Source: DATFMP01 sp035266845
GTDB taxonomy: Bacteria > SAR324 > JACQKK01
Assembly (NCBI GenBank): GCA_035266845.1
Contig: DATFMP010000083.1
Location: 1-64,000 of the forward strand
Reading direction: 5' to 3'
Length of the DNA stretch: 64,000 nucleotides
A program made the translations under genes and the position numbers. This document shows positions 1 through 8,519 of the stretch, piece after piece. Below the pieces are notes generated by a model. The model did no database searches. It had not been told where the DNA came from and saw nothing but the letters and a program-made list of their open reading frames with translations. How positions within the stretch are numbered: position 1 is the stretch's first letter; the number at the start of each line of letters is the position of its first letter.

Positions 1-498
1 CAGGGAGCTACCTTCGAGATCTACCTGCCGGTCGTGGCCGCGCCGGTCTCCGACGAAACCTCCGCCGCGGCCGACCCCGCGCAGCACGGCGAGGCCTCGA
101 TCCTGTTCGTAGACGACGAGCCGGCCGTCACGGAGCTTGCAGCGCACGTGCTGGGGGAGCTGGGCTACCGCGTCCATGGCTACACCAGCAGCAAGGCCGC
201 CCTGCGCGCCTTCGAGGCCGATCCGGACGCATTCGACCTGGTGATCACGGACCAGATGATGCCCGGGCTGACCGGCGACAAGCTGGTGCAGGCCATCCGC
301 GCCGTGCGCTGCGACGTCCCGATCCTGCTGGGCACGGGCTACAGCGAGGTCATCACGCCCGAGGGCGCGCGGGAGCTGGGCATCGCCGAGGTGTTCTACA
401 AGCCCATCACGCCCCGGCAGCTTGCCGACCTGGTGCAGAAGACCCTCGCGCCGCACGCCGCCGGCGCCTCCAAATCCCCGCCCGTCGCATCCGCCTGA
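1..498 (+). CDS. Hybrid sensor histidine kinase, C-terminal part (5' truncated)
   Basis: The reading frame is open from base 1 and has no start in the window, so this is the end of a longer gene. The first residues (GATFEIYLPV) look like the last strand of a histidine-kinase ATPase domain. A short linker follows, then a complete receiver domain: acidic pair in FVDDE, phosphoacceptor Asp in VITDQMMPG, the conserved small hydroxyl residue in LLGTGYS, and the Lys in FYKPI. The arrangement is that of a hybrid kinase with a C-terminal receiver. The sensed signal and partner regulator cannot be seen. It ends with an Ala/Ser/Pro-rich tail. Confidence 0.85.
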   Translation, partial: QGATFEIYLPVVAAPVSDETSAAADPAQHGEASILFVDDEPAVTELAAHVLGELGYRVHGYTSSKAALRAFEADPDAFDLVITDQMMPGLTGDKLVQAIRAVRCDVPILLGTGYSEVITPEGARELGIAEVFYKPITPRQLADLVQKTLAPHAAGASKSPPVASA

Positions 499-652
499 TC
501 ACGCAGCCCTCCGAGCCGATCCGCCGCGCAGCCCGCACTTGGCAGGTGGGGTGGCGCCGCGGTAGGACTCGCAGAAGCATGCCACGCAGCGGCGATGCCG
601 CAACGGCCTGCCGCGCGGCGGGCCCGCCTTCCACCAGCCAGCGGGGGACGCC

Positions 653-1636
653 ATGACCGATCTCAAGACGCGGGGCGCCGGGCTGTACAGCGACGAGCGC
701 CTGCACGAGCTTTCCGGCGGGGGTTGGCTGTTCCGGTTCATGGAGCAGTTCCCCCAGGTGAAGCAGGTGCAGCGGGGCGTGGAAGACGCCTGCCTGCGCG
801 GCGCCATCGACATGCATGTGCACGCGGACCCCTGCAGCCTGATGCCGCGCAACCAGGACCTCACCCAGGTGGCCATCGATGCGGCAGGCGTGGGCATGCG
901 CGCCGTGGTGCGCAAGGACCACTTCTACTCCACCGTGGGCGAGGCCTACGCCGTGCAGCGACACATCGACCACCTGGTGGAGACGGAGGCGCTGGCCCAC
1001 CGCATCGAGGTGTACGGCGGCGTACCGCTCGCGCAGACCCTGGACGCGGCGCAGATCGAACGGGCCGTGCGCCAGCCCCAGTTCAAGATGATCTGGTGCA
1101 ATCCCGTGGGTGGCGAGCCGCTGGTGGCCGACGGCCGGGTGCGCCCGGAGATGGAGCGCATCATCCACCTGGCCGCGGAGCACGGGCTGGCCTTCAACCT
1201 GGGCCAGCCCAGCCACAGCGCCGCCAAGAACCCCGGGGTGAGCGACTACGACGGACTGGCGCCCCTGTGCGAGCGCATCCGCGAGGTGGGCGCCCGGGCC
1301 GTGCTGGATCACCCGCTCAGCTCGTTCACTGCCGACCAGATCGAGGCCCTCAGCGGCGGCAGCGTCTACGCCGGGCTGTTCTGCTACCCCACCCTGCCCA
1401 GCGTCATCAAGGCGCCCGTGGTGGACCCCGCTCGCACGCTGGAACTGGTCAAGCGCCTGGGCCCGCAGCGCTGCCTCATCGCCAGCGACGTGGGCATGCT
1501 GCTGGAGCCCACCGCCCTGGAGGCCTACCGCCTCATGATCCGCCTGCTCATCGTGCTCGGCTTCTCCGAGGCCGACGTGTCCGTGATGATCCAGGACAAC
1601 CCCGCGCACCTGCTGGGGCTCAACGGGCAGGGGTAG
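653..1636 (+). CDS. DUF6282 family amidohydrolase-like protein
   Basis: 327 residues. The motif IDMHVHADP near residue 50 is the HxH metal-binding start of an amidohydrolase-type barrel. VVRKDH, the FNLGQPSH region and LDHPLSS supply further likely metal-site histidines, and IASDVGM probably supplies the late Asp. The overall pattern matches DUF6282, whose substrates are not established. The ATG follows a GGGGGA ribosome-binding site. It converges on the formate dehydrogenase operon, and its neighbours suggest a role in carboxylic-acid metabolism, but that is inferred from position only. Confidence 0.75.
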   Translation: MTDLKTRGAGLYSDERLHELSGGGWLFRFMEQFPQVKQVQRGVEDACLRGAIDMHVHADPCSLMPRNQDLTQVAIDAAGVGMRAVVRKDHFYSTVGEAYAVQRHIDHLVETEALAHRIEVYGGVPLAQTLDAAQIERAVRQPQFKMIWCNPVGGEPLVADGRVRPEMERIIHLAAEHGLAFNLGQPSHSAAKNPGVSDYDGLAPLCERIREVGARAVLDHPLSSFTADQIEALSGGSVYAGLFCYPTLPSVIKAPVVDPARTLELVKRLGPQRCLIASDVGMLLEPTALEAYRLMIRLLIVLGFSEADVSVMIQDNPAHLLGLNGQG

Positions 1637-1668
1637 GGAGCGGCGTCGCGCCGCAACTGCAAAAGCGT

Positions 1669-1690
1669 GCGGGGGTACACGTCCCCCCGC
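1669..1690. terminator. GC-rich hairpin after the DUF6282 gene
   Basis: GCGGGGG and CCCCCCGC arms flank a 7-nt loop, 33 bases after the stop codon. There is no T-run, so it may be a rho-independent-like stop without a U-tract or simply a palindromic repeat. Confidence 0.4.
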
Positions 1691-1750
1691 GCCCCCTTCA
1701 AGGGACTACCAGGAGTCCGCCTTTCGGCGGCGATGTGCACGAAATCGGAT

Positions 1751-1806
1751 GGGGTGCAGGGGGCGTAGCTCCCTGCCAAGGGTGTGGGGGCAGCGCCCCC
1801 ACGCAC
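1751..1806 (+). repeat. Double-hairpin intergenic repeat, copy A
   Basis: Two successive palindromes: CAGGGGGC/GCTCCCTG, then GTGGGGGC-AGC-GCCCCCAC. The same order and wording recur at 4310, 18347, 22863 and (partly) 48238. This copy lies between the convergent 3' ends of the DUF6282 gene and fdhA, where it could act as a two-way terminator or transcript stabiliser. Confidence 0.7.
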
Positions 1807-1823
1807 CGCAGCCGGGCGGCGGG

Positions 1824-4046
1824 TCAGTCCGCCGCGCCGACTTGGGTGGGCTCGCCTTCGGTGTACTTCTCGATCTTCACCGCGCAGAACTTGAACTCGG
1901 GGATCTTGCCCCAGGGGTCGATGGCGGGGTTGGTGAGCACGTTGGCCGCGGCCTCGCGGAAGTGCATGGGGATGAAGATGTTGCCCGGCGCCGGGTGATC
2001 CGTGACGCGCACCTTGAGCGTGATCACGCCGCGGCGGGAGGACACCGTGACGTAGTCGTCCTCCTGCAGGTCCAGGTTCTCCGCATCCTGCGGGTGCATC
2101 TCCAGGAAGGCCTCGGGCTCGATGGCGCTCAGGGCCGCGGAGCGGCGGGTCATCACGCCCGTGTGCCAGTGCTCCAGCACGCGGCCCGTGTTGAGGACGA
2201 ACGGATAGTCGTCCGAGGGCAGCTCGTCCGGGTCCAGCGCGGGCGCCGGCACCAGCTTGGCCTTGCCGGAGGGGAAGGTCTTGTCGAAGACGATGCGCTG
2301 ACCCTCGCTGGTGGCCGGGTCGGGGCAGGGGTACCACTTGCCGAACTCGCCCAGGTGCACGTAGTTGAGCGTCTTGTAGGCGTTGGTGCTGGCGGCGAAC
2401 TCGTCGAACACGTCCGAGACCGAGTCGTAGTGCATGGGGAAGCCCATGCGCGTGCCCAGCTCGCAGATCAGCTCCCAATCCTGCCGCGCCTCGCCGGGCA
2501 TGGCCAGCGCGGGCCGCACGATCTGCACGCGGCGGTCCGTGTTGGTGAAGGTGCCCATCTTCTCCATGGCGCTGCTGGCGGGCAGGATCACGTCCGCGAA
2601 CTCCGCGGTCTCGGTGAGGAAGATATCCTGCACCACCAGGAAGTCCAGGGCGGCCAGGGCCTCGCGCACCTTGTTGGTGTCCGGGTCGGAGATGAACGGG
2701 TTCTCGCCCATGATGTACATGCCCTTGATGCTGCCATCCAGGGCGCCATGGGTGATCTCCGTGACCGTGAGGCCGCTCTTGGGCGACAGCTTGACGCCCC
2801 AGTAGGCTTCGAACTTGGCCTGCACCTCGGGGTTGGTCACGCTCTGGTAGTCCGGGTACACCATGGGGATCAGCCCGGCGTCCGAGGCGCCTTGCACGTT
2901 GTTCTGCCCGCGCAGGGGGTGCAGGCCTGTGCCGGAGCGGCCCACGTTGCCGGTGATCATGGCCAGGGCGATCAGGCAGCGGGCGTTGTTGGTGCCGTTG
3001 GTGTGCTGGCTGATGCCCATGCCCCAGAAGATCATGGCCGCGTTGGCCTGGCCGAACATGCGCGCGGCTTCCACCACCTGCTCGGCCGGGATGCCGCAGA
3101 TCTTGCTCACGCGCTCCGGCGTGTACTCGGCCACCAGGGCCTTCAGCTCCTCGTAGCCCGTCACGCGCTCGGCGATGAAGGCGTGATCGACGAGGTCCTC
3201 CTCGATCATCACGTGCATCATGCCGTTGTAGAGCGCCACGTCCGTGCCGGCCTTGTGCTGGATGTAGAGCGTGGCGTAGTCGGCCAGGTCGGGCCGGCGC
3301 GGATTCACCACCAGCAGCTTGGTGCCCGCCGCCGCGGCCTGCTTCATGAAGGTGGCTGCCACGGGGTGGTTCGCCGTGGGGTTGCAGCCCGTCACCAGCG
3401 CCACCTCGGCGTTCACGATGTCGCGCACCACGTTGGTCACGGCGCCCGAGTTGATGCCCTCCATCAGTGCCGCGACGGAGGAGGCGTGGCACAGGCGCGT
3501 GCAGTGGTCCACGTTGTTGGTGCCGAAGCCCGCCCGCACCAGCTTCTGGAACAGGTAGGCCTCCTCGTTGGTGCCCTTGGCCGAGCCGAAGCCGGCAAGT
3601 GCATCGCCGCCGTGGGCATCGCGCAGCGCCTTCAGCCGCTCGGCGGCCAGCGAGAGCGCCTCCTCCCACGAGGCCTCGCGGAAGTGCGGCATCACCTCGG
3701 CATAGTCCACCAGCCCGCCCGGCTTGCGGCGGCCGGTGGAAGGCTGGGCGCCCACGGAGAGCGGCCCCTTGGGGTAGCTCGTCTCCTTGCGGATAAGCGG
3801 TTTGGTCAGGCGGTGGCCGTGCATGGCGTAGTCGAAGCCGTAGCGGCCCTTCACGCACAGGCGGCCGGCGTTGGGGGCGCCGTCGCGGCCCTTGGTGTAC
3901 AGGATGCGGTTGGCCGCCGGATCCACCACGTAGGTGAGGGCGCAGCCCACGCCGCAATACGGGCAGACCGAATCCACTTCCTTCACGGGGAGCGCACCGG
4001 AGCCGCCCGCCTGCTGTTGACCGCCGAGCGCCTTGACTGACTTCAT
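1824..4046 (-). CDS. fdhA: Formate dehydrogenase, catalytic molybdenum/tungsten subunit
   Basis: 740 residues from the ATG at 4046, which has a strong GGGAGGAG site; an in-frame ATG further upstream lacks one. It oxidises formate to CO2 at a bis-molybdopterin centre. An N-terminal [4Fe-4S] motif, CPYCGVGC (Cys28, 31, 35) plus Cys64, precedes the molybdopterin domains. The NVDHCTRLCHASS segment places Cys186-His187 at the metal, so this is a Cys-type rather than a selenocysteine enzyme. The C-terminal dinucleotide-binding domain (NTGRVLEHWHTG) is present. The ferredoxin-like N-terminal extension found in many NAD-linked enzymes is encoded separately upstream. The diaphorase partner suggests a soluble NAD-reducing enzyme that removes formate made from formyl-CoA. 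Confidence 0.92.
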   Translation of the reverse strand: MKSVKALGGQQQAGGSGALPVKEVDSVCPYCGVGCALTYVVDPAANRILYTKGRDGAPNAGRLCVKGRYGFDYAMHGHRLTKPLIRKETSYPKGPLSVGAQPSTGRRKPGGLVDYAEVMPHFREASWEEALSLAAERLKALRDAHGGDALAGFGSAKGTNEEAYLFQKLVRAGFGTNNVDHCTRLCHASSVAALMEGINSGAVTNVVRDIVNAEVALVTGCNPTANHPVAATFMKQAAAAGTKLLVVNPRRPDLADYATLYIQHKAGTDVALYNGMMHVMIEEDLVDHAFIAERVTGYEELKALVAEYTPERVSKICGIPAEQVVEAARMFGQANAAMIFWGMGISQHTNGTNNARCLIALAMITGNVGRSGTGLHPLRGQNNVQGASDAGLIPMVYPDYQSVTNPEVQAKFEAYWGVKLSPKSGLTVTEITHGALDGSIKGMYIMGENPFISDPDTNKVREALAALDFLVVQDIFLTETAEFADVILPASSAMEKMGTFTNTDRRVQIVRPALAMPGEARQDWELICELGTRMGFPMHYDSVSDVFDEFAASTNAYKTLNYVHLGEFGKWYPCPDPATSEGQRIVFDKTFPSGKAKLVPAPALDPDELPSDDYPFVLNTGRVLEHWHTGVMTRRSAALSAIEPEAFLEMHPQDAENLDLQEDDYVTVSSRRGVITLKVRVTDHPAPGNIFIPMHFREAAANVLTNPAIDPWGKIPEFKFCAVKIEKYTEGEPTQVGAAD

Positions 4047-4273
4047 GGGGTCTCCTCCCGCTGTGCCTGTGCGCAGCCCGTTCCGGGAGCGCCGGGCCTG
4101 CCGCACGATTGCGGCCGCCTGGAAATCGGTCGAATCGGTACCGGATTCAGCCTATCATATGCCCCCCGCGCGGCAAGCCGCACGCTCCGGGCTTCGAGCG
4201 CCCTGATGTGCTGCGCCAAGCCTTATTGTTCGACCAAGCGAAGGGGGAAGGCGCTGCCTCCCTCCTCTCTCCG

Positions 4274-4294
4274 GCAGGGGCCGGCGGCCCCTGC
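4274..4294. repeat. Perfect GC palindrome, 9-bp arms
   Basis: GCAGGGGCC-GGC-GGCCCCTGC, immediately beside repeat copy B within the fdh operon. It probably belongs to the same palindromic family. Confidence 0.6.
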
Positions 4295-4309
4295 ACCCCG
4301 TAAGCGAAT

Positions 4310-4366
4310 GGGGTCCAGGGGGCTTGCTCCCTGGCGGGGGTTCCAAGGGGGCAGCGCCCCCTTGGG
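4310..4366 (+). repeat. Double-hairpin intergenic repeat, copy B
   Basis: GGGGTCCAGGGGGC followed by GCTCCCTGG, then CCAAGGGGGC-AGC-GCCCCCTTGG. It is the most regular copy of the family and the only one lying within an apparent operon rather than at a gene end. Confidence 0.75.
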
Positions 4367-4404
4367 CCACGATCGCATCCGAAACGCCAAGCCTTTTCGC
4401 CCTG

Positions 4405-5082
4405 CTAGGACTCCGCCAGCACGCGCATGCCGGCCACTGCCTTGTTGGTCAGGGCACCGGTAGGGCAGGAGGCCATGCACTCGCCGCAGGCCACACAGGT
4501 GCTCTGCCCCATCGGGTTGTTCAGGTCGAAGGCGATGCGGGCGAAGTAACCCTTGCCCGTGCGCCCGATCACGTCGTTGTGCTGCAGCTCGTCGCATGCG
4601 CGGATGCAGCGGTCGCAGAGGATGCACGCCTGGTGATCCACGGCGATCACCGGCGAAGAGTCGTCCTGCCCCCGCGGCGCCCCGGTGGCCCCATCGGGGA
4701 AGGGCACCGCGTCCACGCCCAGGTCGCGTGCCAGGGCCAGCAGGGCGTCGTCGCCCGTGGTGCCCTCGCGCCGGCTCTGCTCGGGGTAGTCGGAGAGCAG
4801 CAGTTGGGTCAGCGTGCGGCGGTGCCCCAGCACCTCCGGCGTGGCCGTCTGCACCTTCATGCCCTCCTCGCAGGGCCGCACGCAGGAGGCCGCCAGCACC
4901 CGCTCGCCCACGTCCACCACGCACATGCGGCACACGCCCACGGGCGACATGCGGGGGTTGTGGCAGAGCACGGGGATGTCGATGCCCAACTCCCGCGCCG
5001 CCTCCCACAGGGTTGTCCCCCGGGGCACGGTGACGGAGCGGTCGTCGATGGTGAGGGTGACCTGCTTGCCGTCTGTGCTCAT
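4405..5082 (-). CDS. Formate dehydrogenase electron-transfer subunit (HoxU/NuoG N-terminal-like)
   Basis: 225 residues carrying iron-sulfur clusters between the catalytic and diaphorase subunits. An N-terminal [2Fe-2S] ferredoxin fold has CHNPRMSPVGVCRMC and ASCVRPC cysteines. A His/Cys region follows, then two [4Fe-4S] motifs: CILCDRCIRAC and CVACGECMASCP. This is the layout of HoxU and of the N-terminal part of NuoG or NAD-dependent FdhA. Its ATG overlaps the stop of the upstream diaphorase gene by 4 bases (ATGA), implying translational coupling. The start at 5082 was chosen because longer in-frame extension runs inside that upstream gene. Confidence 0.9.
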   Translation of the reverse strand: MSTDGKQVTLTIDDRSVTVPRGTTLWEAARELGIDIPVLCHNPRMSPVGVCRMCVVDVGERVLAASCVRPCEEGMKVQTATPEVLGHRRTLTQLLLSDYPEQSRREGTTGDDALLALARDLGVDAVPFPDGATGAPRGQDDSSPVIAVDHQACILCDRCIRACDELQHNDVIGRTGKGYFARIAFDLNNPMGQSTCVACGECMASCPTGALTNKAVAGMRVLAES

Positions 5083-6737
5083 TGGCCCTTGCTCCCGTGG
5101 CTGCCGTTGGCACCGCCCAGCCGCTGCGCGGCCTCCTGCGGAAAATTGGTGATCACGCTCAGCAGGGGCCCCAGCGCCACCTGGCCCAGCCCGCAGATGG
5201 AAGTGCGCGCCAGCGTGCGCCCCATCTCCTGCAGCAGCGGCACCAGGCCATTGGCGGGCTGTCCCGCCAGGGCGCCCTCCACCAGCGTCACGGCCTTGTG
5301 GCTGCCCACGCGGCAGGGCACGCACTTGCCGCAGGACTCGTTGCGGAAGAAGCGCACCTCGTTGAGCGCCAGCTCCACCAGGTCGCGGCCCTCGGCCACG
5401 AAGATCACGGCGCCGGAGCCCAGCATGCTGCCCGCGGCCTGGAGCGCCTGAAAGTCCAGCGCCACGTCCGCCTTGGCGGCCGGCAGAAAGTTGGAGCTGG
5501 CCCCGCCCGGCGCGAAGGCCGCCAGCTTGCGGCCACCCGGCACGCCGCCGCAGATCTGCAGCAGCTCGGCCACGGTGGTGCCCATGGGCACGCAGTAGAC
5601 GCCCGGCGTGGCTACATCGCCCGAGACGGAGAGGAACTTGAGCCCCTTGAACTCGCCCTTGCCCTGGGCCGCCCACCAGTCCGCGCCCTTGTCCAGGATG
5701 ATGGGAATGGCGGCGAAGGTCTCCACGTTGTTCATCAGCGTGGGTTTGCCCCACAGGCCGAAGTTGGTGGGGAAGGGCGGCTTGTTGCGCGGCTCCCCGC
5801 GTTTGTCCTCCAGCGCCTCCAGCAGGGCGGTCTCCTCGCCCATGATGTAGCCGCCGGGCGACACGAAGATGCGCAGGTCGAAGGCCCAGCCGCTGCCCAG
5901 CACCGAGGCACCCAGCACGCCCGCCGCGCGTGCGGCCTGCAGTGCCTGCTCCAGCGCCTTGCGCTCGCGGCCGTACTCGTGGCGCAGGTAGATCACGCCC
6001 TGCTGCGCGCCGATGACCCAGGCGCCTAGCACCATGGCCTCGATCAGCAGGTGCGGCAGCTCCTCCAGGATCACGCGGTCCTTGAAGGTGCCGGGCTCGC
6101 TCTCGTCCGCATTGCACACGACGTATTTGGGCTCGCCCGCGGCCTTGGCGGTGAATTCCCACTTCATGCCGGTGGGGAAGCCCGCGCCGCCCATACCCCG
6201 CAGCCCGGAAGCCTTCAGGGTTTCCACCACCTCAGTGCGCGCGGCGTCCACGTCGCTCCGCTCCAGCAGCCGGCGCAGCATGGTGTAGTGCGCGCGTTCG
6301 TTGGCGTAGGGATCGGTGGGCCAGTGCCGGGGCGTGTGGGTGGGCTCGTTGGAGGGCAGGGGCCGCTGTCCCGAGGCGAATGCTGCGATCACCTCCGGGC
6401 CGCCGCTGACGGGCACCTCGTTGACCGCCGCGGCCGGGGCGGTCTCACAGCGCCCAAGGCAGGACACCTCCTCCACCTCCACGTCCGGCAGCCCTTGCAG
6501 CGCTTTGGCCACGTCCACGCAGTGTCCTTCACCGCCTTTCATGGCGCAGGCGATGTCGCGGCACACCTGCACGTGCGTCTTGGGGCCCGGTTGCGTGCGG
6601 AAGACCGGATAGAACCCGCGCAGCCCCTCCAGGCGATACAGGGGCACCCGCAGCTCCTTGGAGAGCTGACGCAGCATTTCGTCCGTGACGGCGCCGCGTG
6701 CCTCCTGCAACTCCATCATCCTGGTGAGCAGATCCAT
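5079..6737 (-). CDS. NADH-dehydrogenase-like diaphorase, NuoE-NuoF fusion (FdhB/HoxF type)
   Basis: 552 residues. The N-terminal ~130 residues are a thioredoxin-fold [2Fe-2S] domain (VCRDIACAMKGG, then SCLGRCETAP). It is followed by the NuoF/51-kDa module: Gly-rich NAD/FMN region GLRGMGGAGFPTGMKW, the ADESEPGTFKDR segment, the SLBB-like region, and the C-terminal [4Fe-4S] motif ESCGKCVPCRVG with a later Cys in TSICGLG. It passes electrons from FdhA to NAD+. It is the first gene of the fdh operon, and a palindromic operator candidate lies 81 bp upstream at 6818-6832. Confidence 0.92.
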   Translation of the reverse strand: MDLLTRMMELQEARGAVTDEMLRQLSKELRVPLYRLEGLRGFYPVFRTQPGPKTHVQVCRDIACAMKGGEGHCVDVAKALQGLPDVEVEEVSCLGRCETAPAAAVNEVPVSGGPEVIAAFASGQRPLPSNEPTHTPRHWPTDPYANERAHYTMLRRLLERSDVDAARTEVVETLKASGLRGMGGAGFPTGMKWEFTAKAAGEPKYVVCNADESEPGTFKDRVILEELPHLLIEAMVLGAWVIGAQQGVIYLRHEYGRERKALEQALQAARAAGVLGASVLGSGWAFDLRIFVSPGGYIMGEETALLEALEDKRGEPRNKPPFPTNFGLWGKPTLMNNVETFAAIPIILDKGADWWAAQGKGEFKGLKFLSVSGDVATPGVYCVPMGTTVAELLQICGGVPGGRKLAAFAPGGASSNFLPAAKADVALDFQALQAAGSMLGSGAVIFVAEGRDLVELALNEVRFFRNESCGKCVPCRVGSHKAVTLVEGALAGQPANGLVPLLQEMGRTLARTSICGLGQVALGPLLSVITNFPQEAAQRLGGANGSHGSKGQ

Positions 6738-7147
6738 CTCGTCCCCGTGGCGGTGTCTCTGGCGGCCGGCCCCCGGCAGACCGCGCGTTACGGCACCTGT
6801 CTATCGCAGGTCGGCGCTGTATACCACATACAAAATACGCATCACAAACGCGGGGCGCCCGCCATCGCGCCGGGGCGGGCGCTCCACGGTGCCGCGGCAG
6901 GGCGGCTTCCGTTCATTCTCGCGCGGGGCCGCGGGGTGCGCAAGCGAAGCGGCCGGATGCGGCACGTCCGGCGAGGCCCCTCGGGCGGGCGGCGAAAATG
7001 GCGGCCGGGCACGTGCTCATGGTTCCCTGCGGGCTGCGAGAGCGCTATGATGGGCGAGGCACGCCATGCAGGCGCGCTCGCCGGTTCGGGACGATCCGCG
7101 GCAAGGCCAGGAACAGGCCGTGTTGACCCGATTGGGGAGGACCTGCC
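6738..7147. other. Divergent promoter region between fdh operon and ATP_bind_4 gene
   Basis: 410 bp, GC-rich apart from an AT-rich island at about 6815-6850, which contains the palindrome described separately. No gene was recognised. Confidence 0.6.
6818..6832. promoter_or_regulatory. Candidate GntR operator at the fdh promoter
   Basis: TGTAT-ACCAC-ATACA, a perfect inverted repeat with a 5-bp centre. It has the same half-site geometry as the palindrome in front of the gntR gene at 11718-11734. Regulation by that GntR protein is inferred. Confidence 0.6.
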
Positions 7148-7837
7148 TTGACCACGAAGGTGCTGTTGGCATGGAGCGGCGGCAAGGACAGCGCCCTGGC
7201 TCTGCAGCGGTTGCAGCGTGACCCGCAGGTGGTGGTGCTGGGTTTGCTCACGACGTTCGTGGAGCGCTATGGCCGCGTGCAGATGCACGGCATGCGGCGC
7301 GTGATGCTGGAGGCGCAGGCTGAGGCGCTGGGACTGCCCCTCTACCCCGTGTGGCTGCCTCCACAGGCGAACAATGCCGTGTACGAGCGCGCCGTGCGGC
7401 AGGCGCTGGCGCCCCTGCAGCGCAGCGGTCTCGATGCCGTGGCCTTCGGCGATCTCTTCCTGCAAGACATCCGCACCTTTCGCGAGCAGTTGATCGCGCC
7501 CACCGGGCTGAATTCTCTCTTTCCCCTGTGGGGCGAGGATACGCACGCGCTGTCGCGGGAGATCATCCGCGAGGGCTTCCACGCCACCGTCGTTTGTGTG
7601 AATCCCGCGCGCGTGCCGGCCACGTTGCTGGGCCGCGTCTACGATGAGGGGCTGATGCGCGAGTTGCCGGACGGGGTGGACCCCTGCGGTGAGAACGGCG
7701 AGTTCCACACGTTTGTGCAGGACGGACCGAACTTCGCCTGGCCCCTGGCCACCATGGTCGGCGTGCAGCGGCAATGGGAGGGACACCTCTTCGCCGATCT
7801 GCTGCCCATCGCCATGCGCGTCCAGCCGCGCGCCTGA
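7148..7837 (+). CDS. ATP_bind_4 (DUF71) adenine-nucleotide alpha-hydrolase family protein
   Basis: 229 residues from a TTG preceded by GGGAGG. The PP-loop motif AWSGGKDSALAL at the N terminus and the signature CGENGEFHTFVQDGP near residue 180 identify the family that includes archaeal/eukaryotic diphthine-ammonia ligase (Dph6). Bacteria lack diphthamide, so the bacterial members must do another ATP-dependent reaction, probably an amidation or adenylation; the substrate is unknown. It is divergent from the fdh operon and might share the operator at 6818. Confidence 0.8.
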   Translation: MTTKVLLAWSGGKDSALALQRLQRDPQVVVLGLLTTFVERYGRVQMHGMRRVMLEAQAEALGLPLYPVWLPPQANNAVYERAVRQALAPLQRSGLDAVAFGDLFLQDIRTFREQLIAPTGLNSLFPLWGEDTHALSREIIREGFHATVVCVNPARVPATLLGRVYDEGLMRELPDGVDPCGENGEFHTFVQDGPNFAWPLATMVGVQRQWEGHLFADLLPIAMRVQPRA

Positions 7838-8519
7838 TTCCCTCGATTCTGTCGGCCGCATGGACGGCCGTTTTGCGCCGCTCGCTTCTCTTCAGGCCGC
7901 GGCTGGAGTGACTACTTCATCCACGCAGTCGTAGGATCTTCCGCGCAATCGCCGCAGACGCCCGCCTGAAGCCCCTCCACAGGTGCCCGCCCCCGCCCGA
8001 ATTTTTCGCTGTACATCCTGAGGAATAACATATTATGTATGCCACGCAGAAAATCCCGACTTGCCGTGGCCTTGAGCCTTGAGGGAGCGTCGCAGTGGCG
8101 TCCAGGGCGGGCTACCGGCAAGGCTGTGGACCGAAACCCCCGCAGTCCGTGGCGGCACCGCACGCGGTGACCCCACGCAGCCGGGGTGTGCCAGGGCGTG
8201 ATGCTTGGGAGCGCCCGGCTTGCCAGCACGGCAAAGCGTTGGAAGTGAGAAGTCGTGCGAACCCGCCCTTGGGCGTGGGGACGCGGCACAGCGGGCCATT
8301 GGCCCTGCGTACCCGCGCGTCAGCGGGGCATGGCAAGCGCGTGCCCACCGGCACTGTCCGGCACGTGTGAATCAGGTTGCCCTGGATCGGGGGGGCTTCC
8401 CGTCAGCGCAGACGGGCCCATGCTGGCCCGATGCAAGCAACGCCTGAGGAGGCGAGCCGTGCCCGGAGGGGGCGGCTGTCCTGGTCAGGCCCACAACCCA
8501 ATACCACGGGGGAACACCC
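7838..8519. other. 682-bp region without a recognised gene
   Basis: Mostly GC-rich, with one AT-rich patch at 8018-8041 containing ACATA-T-TATGT, which could be a promoter or operator for the transporter genes downstream. The stretch 8090-8480 has several short stem-loop-like segments (for example TTGCC-AGCAC-GGCAA and GGGCCATTGGCCC). No conserved protein, known riboswitch or mobile element was recognised. Confidence 0.5.

Larger units (their letters stand above)
4047..4404. other. 358-bp gap inside the fdh operon
   Basis: This stretch separates the diaphorase and ferredoxin genes from fdhA, all on the minus strand. It holds a perfect palindrome (4274-4294) and repeat copy B (4310-4366). No convincing gene was seen. 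The repeats might attenuate or process the transcript, or fdhA may have its own promoter near 4100-4170. Confidence 0.6.

Noticed and set aside
407..1609. Long open frames on the opposite strand of clear genes throughout the window
   Set aside because: High GC gives long antisense frames; they lack family motifs, good ribosome-binding sites and plausible composition, while the sense genes are well supported.
1824..4046. Selenocysteine formate dehydrogenase
   Set aside because: The metal-ligand position is a normal Cys codon (Cys186), with no in-frame TGA.
8090..8480. Group II intron or riboswitch in the long gap before tctC
   Set aside because: Some GC-rich stems and a GAGCCGTG-like string are present, but no domain V hairpin, reverse transcriptase or known aptamer core could be built.
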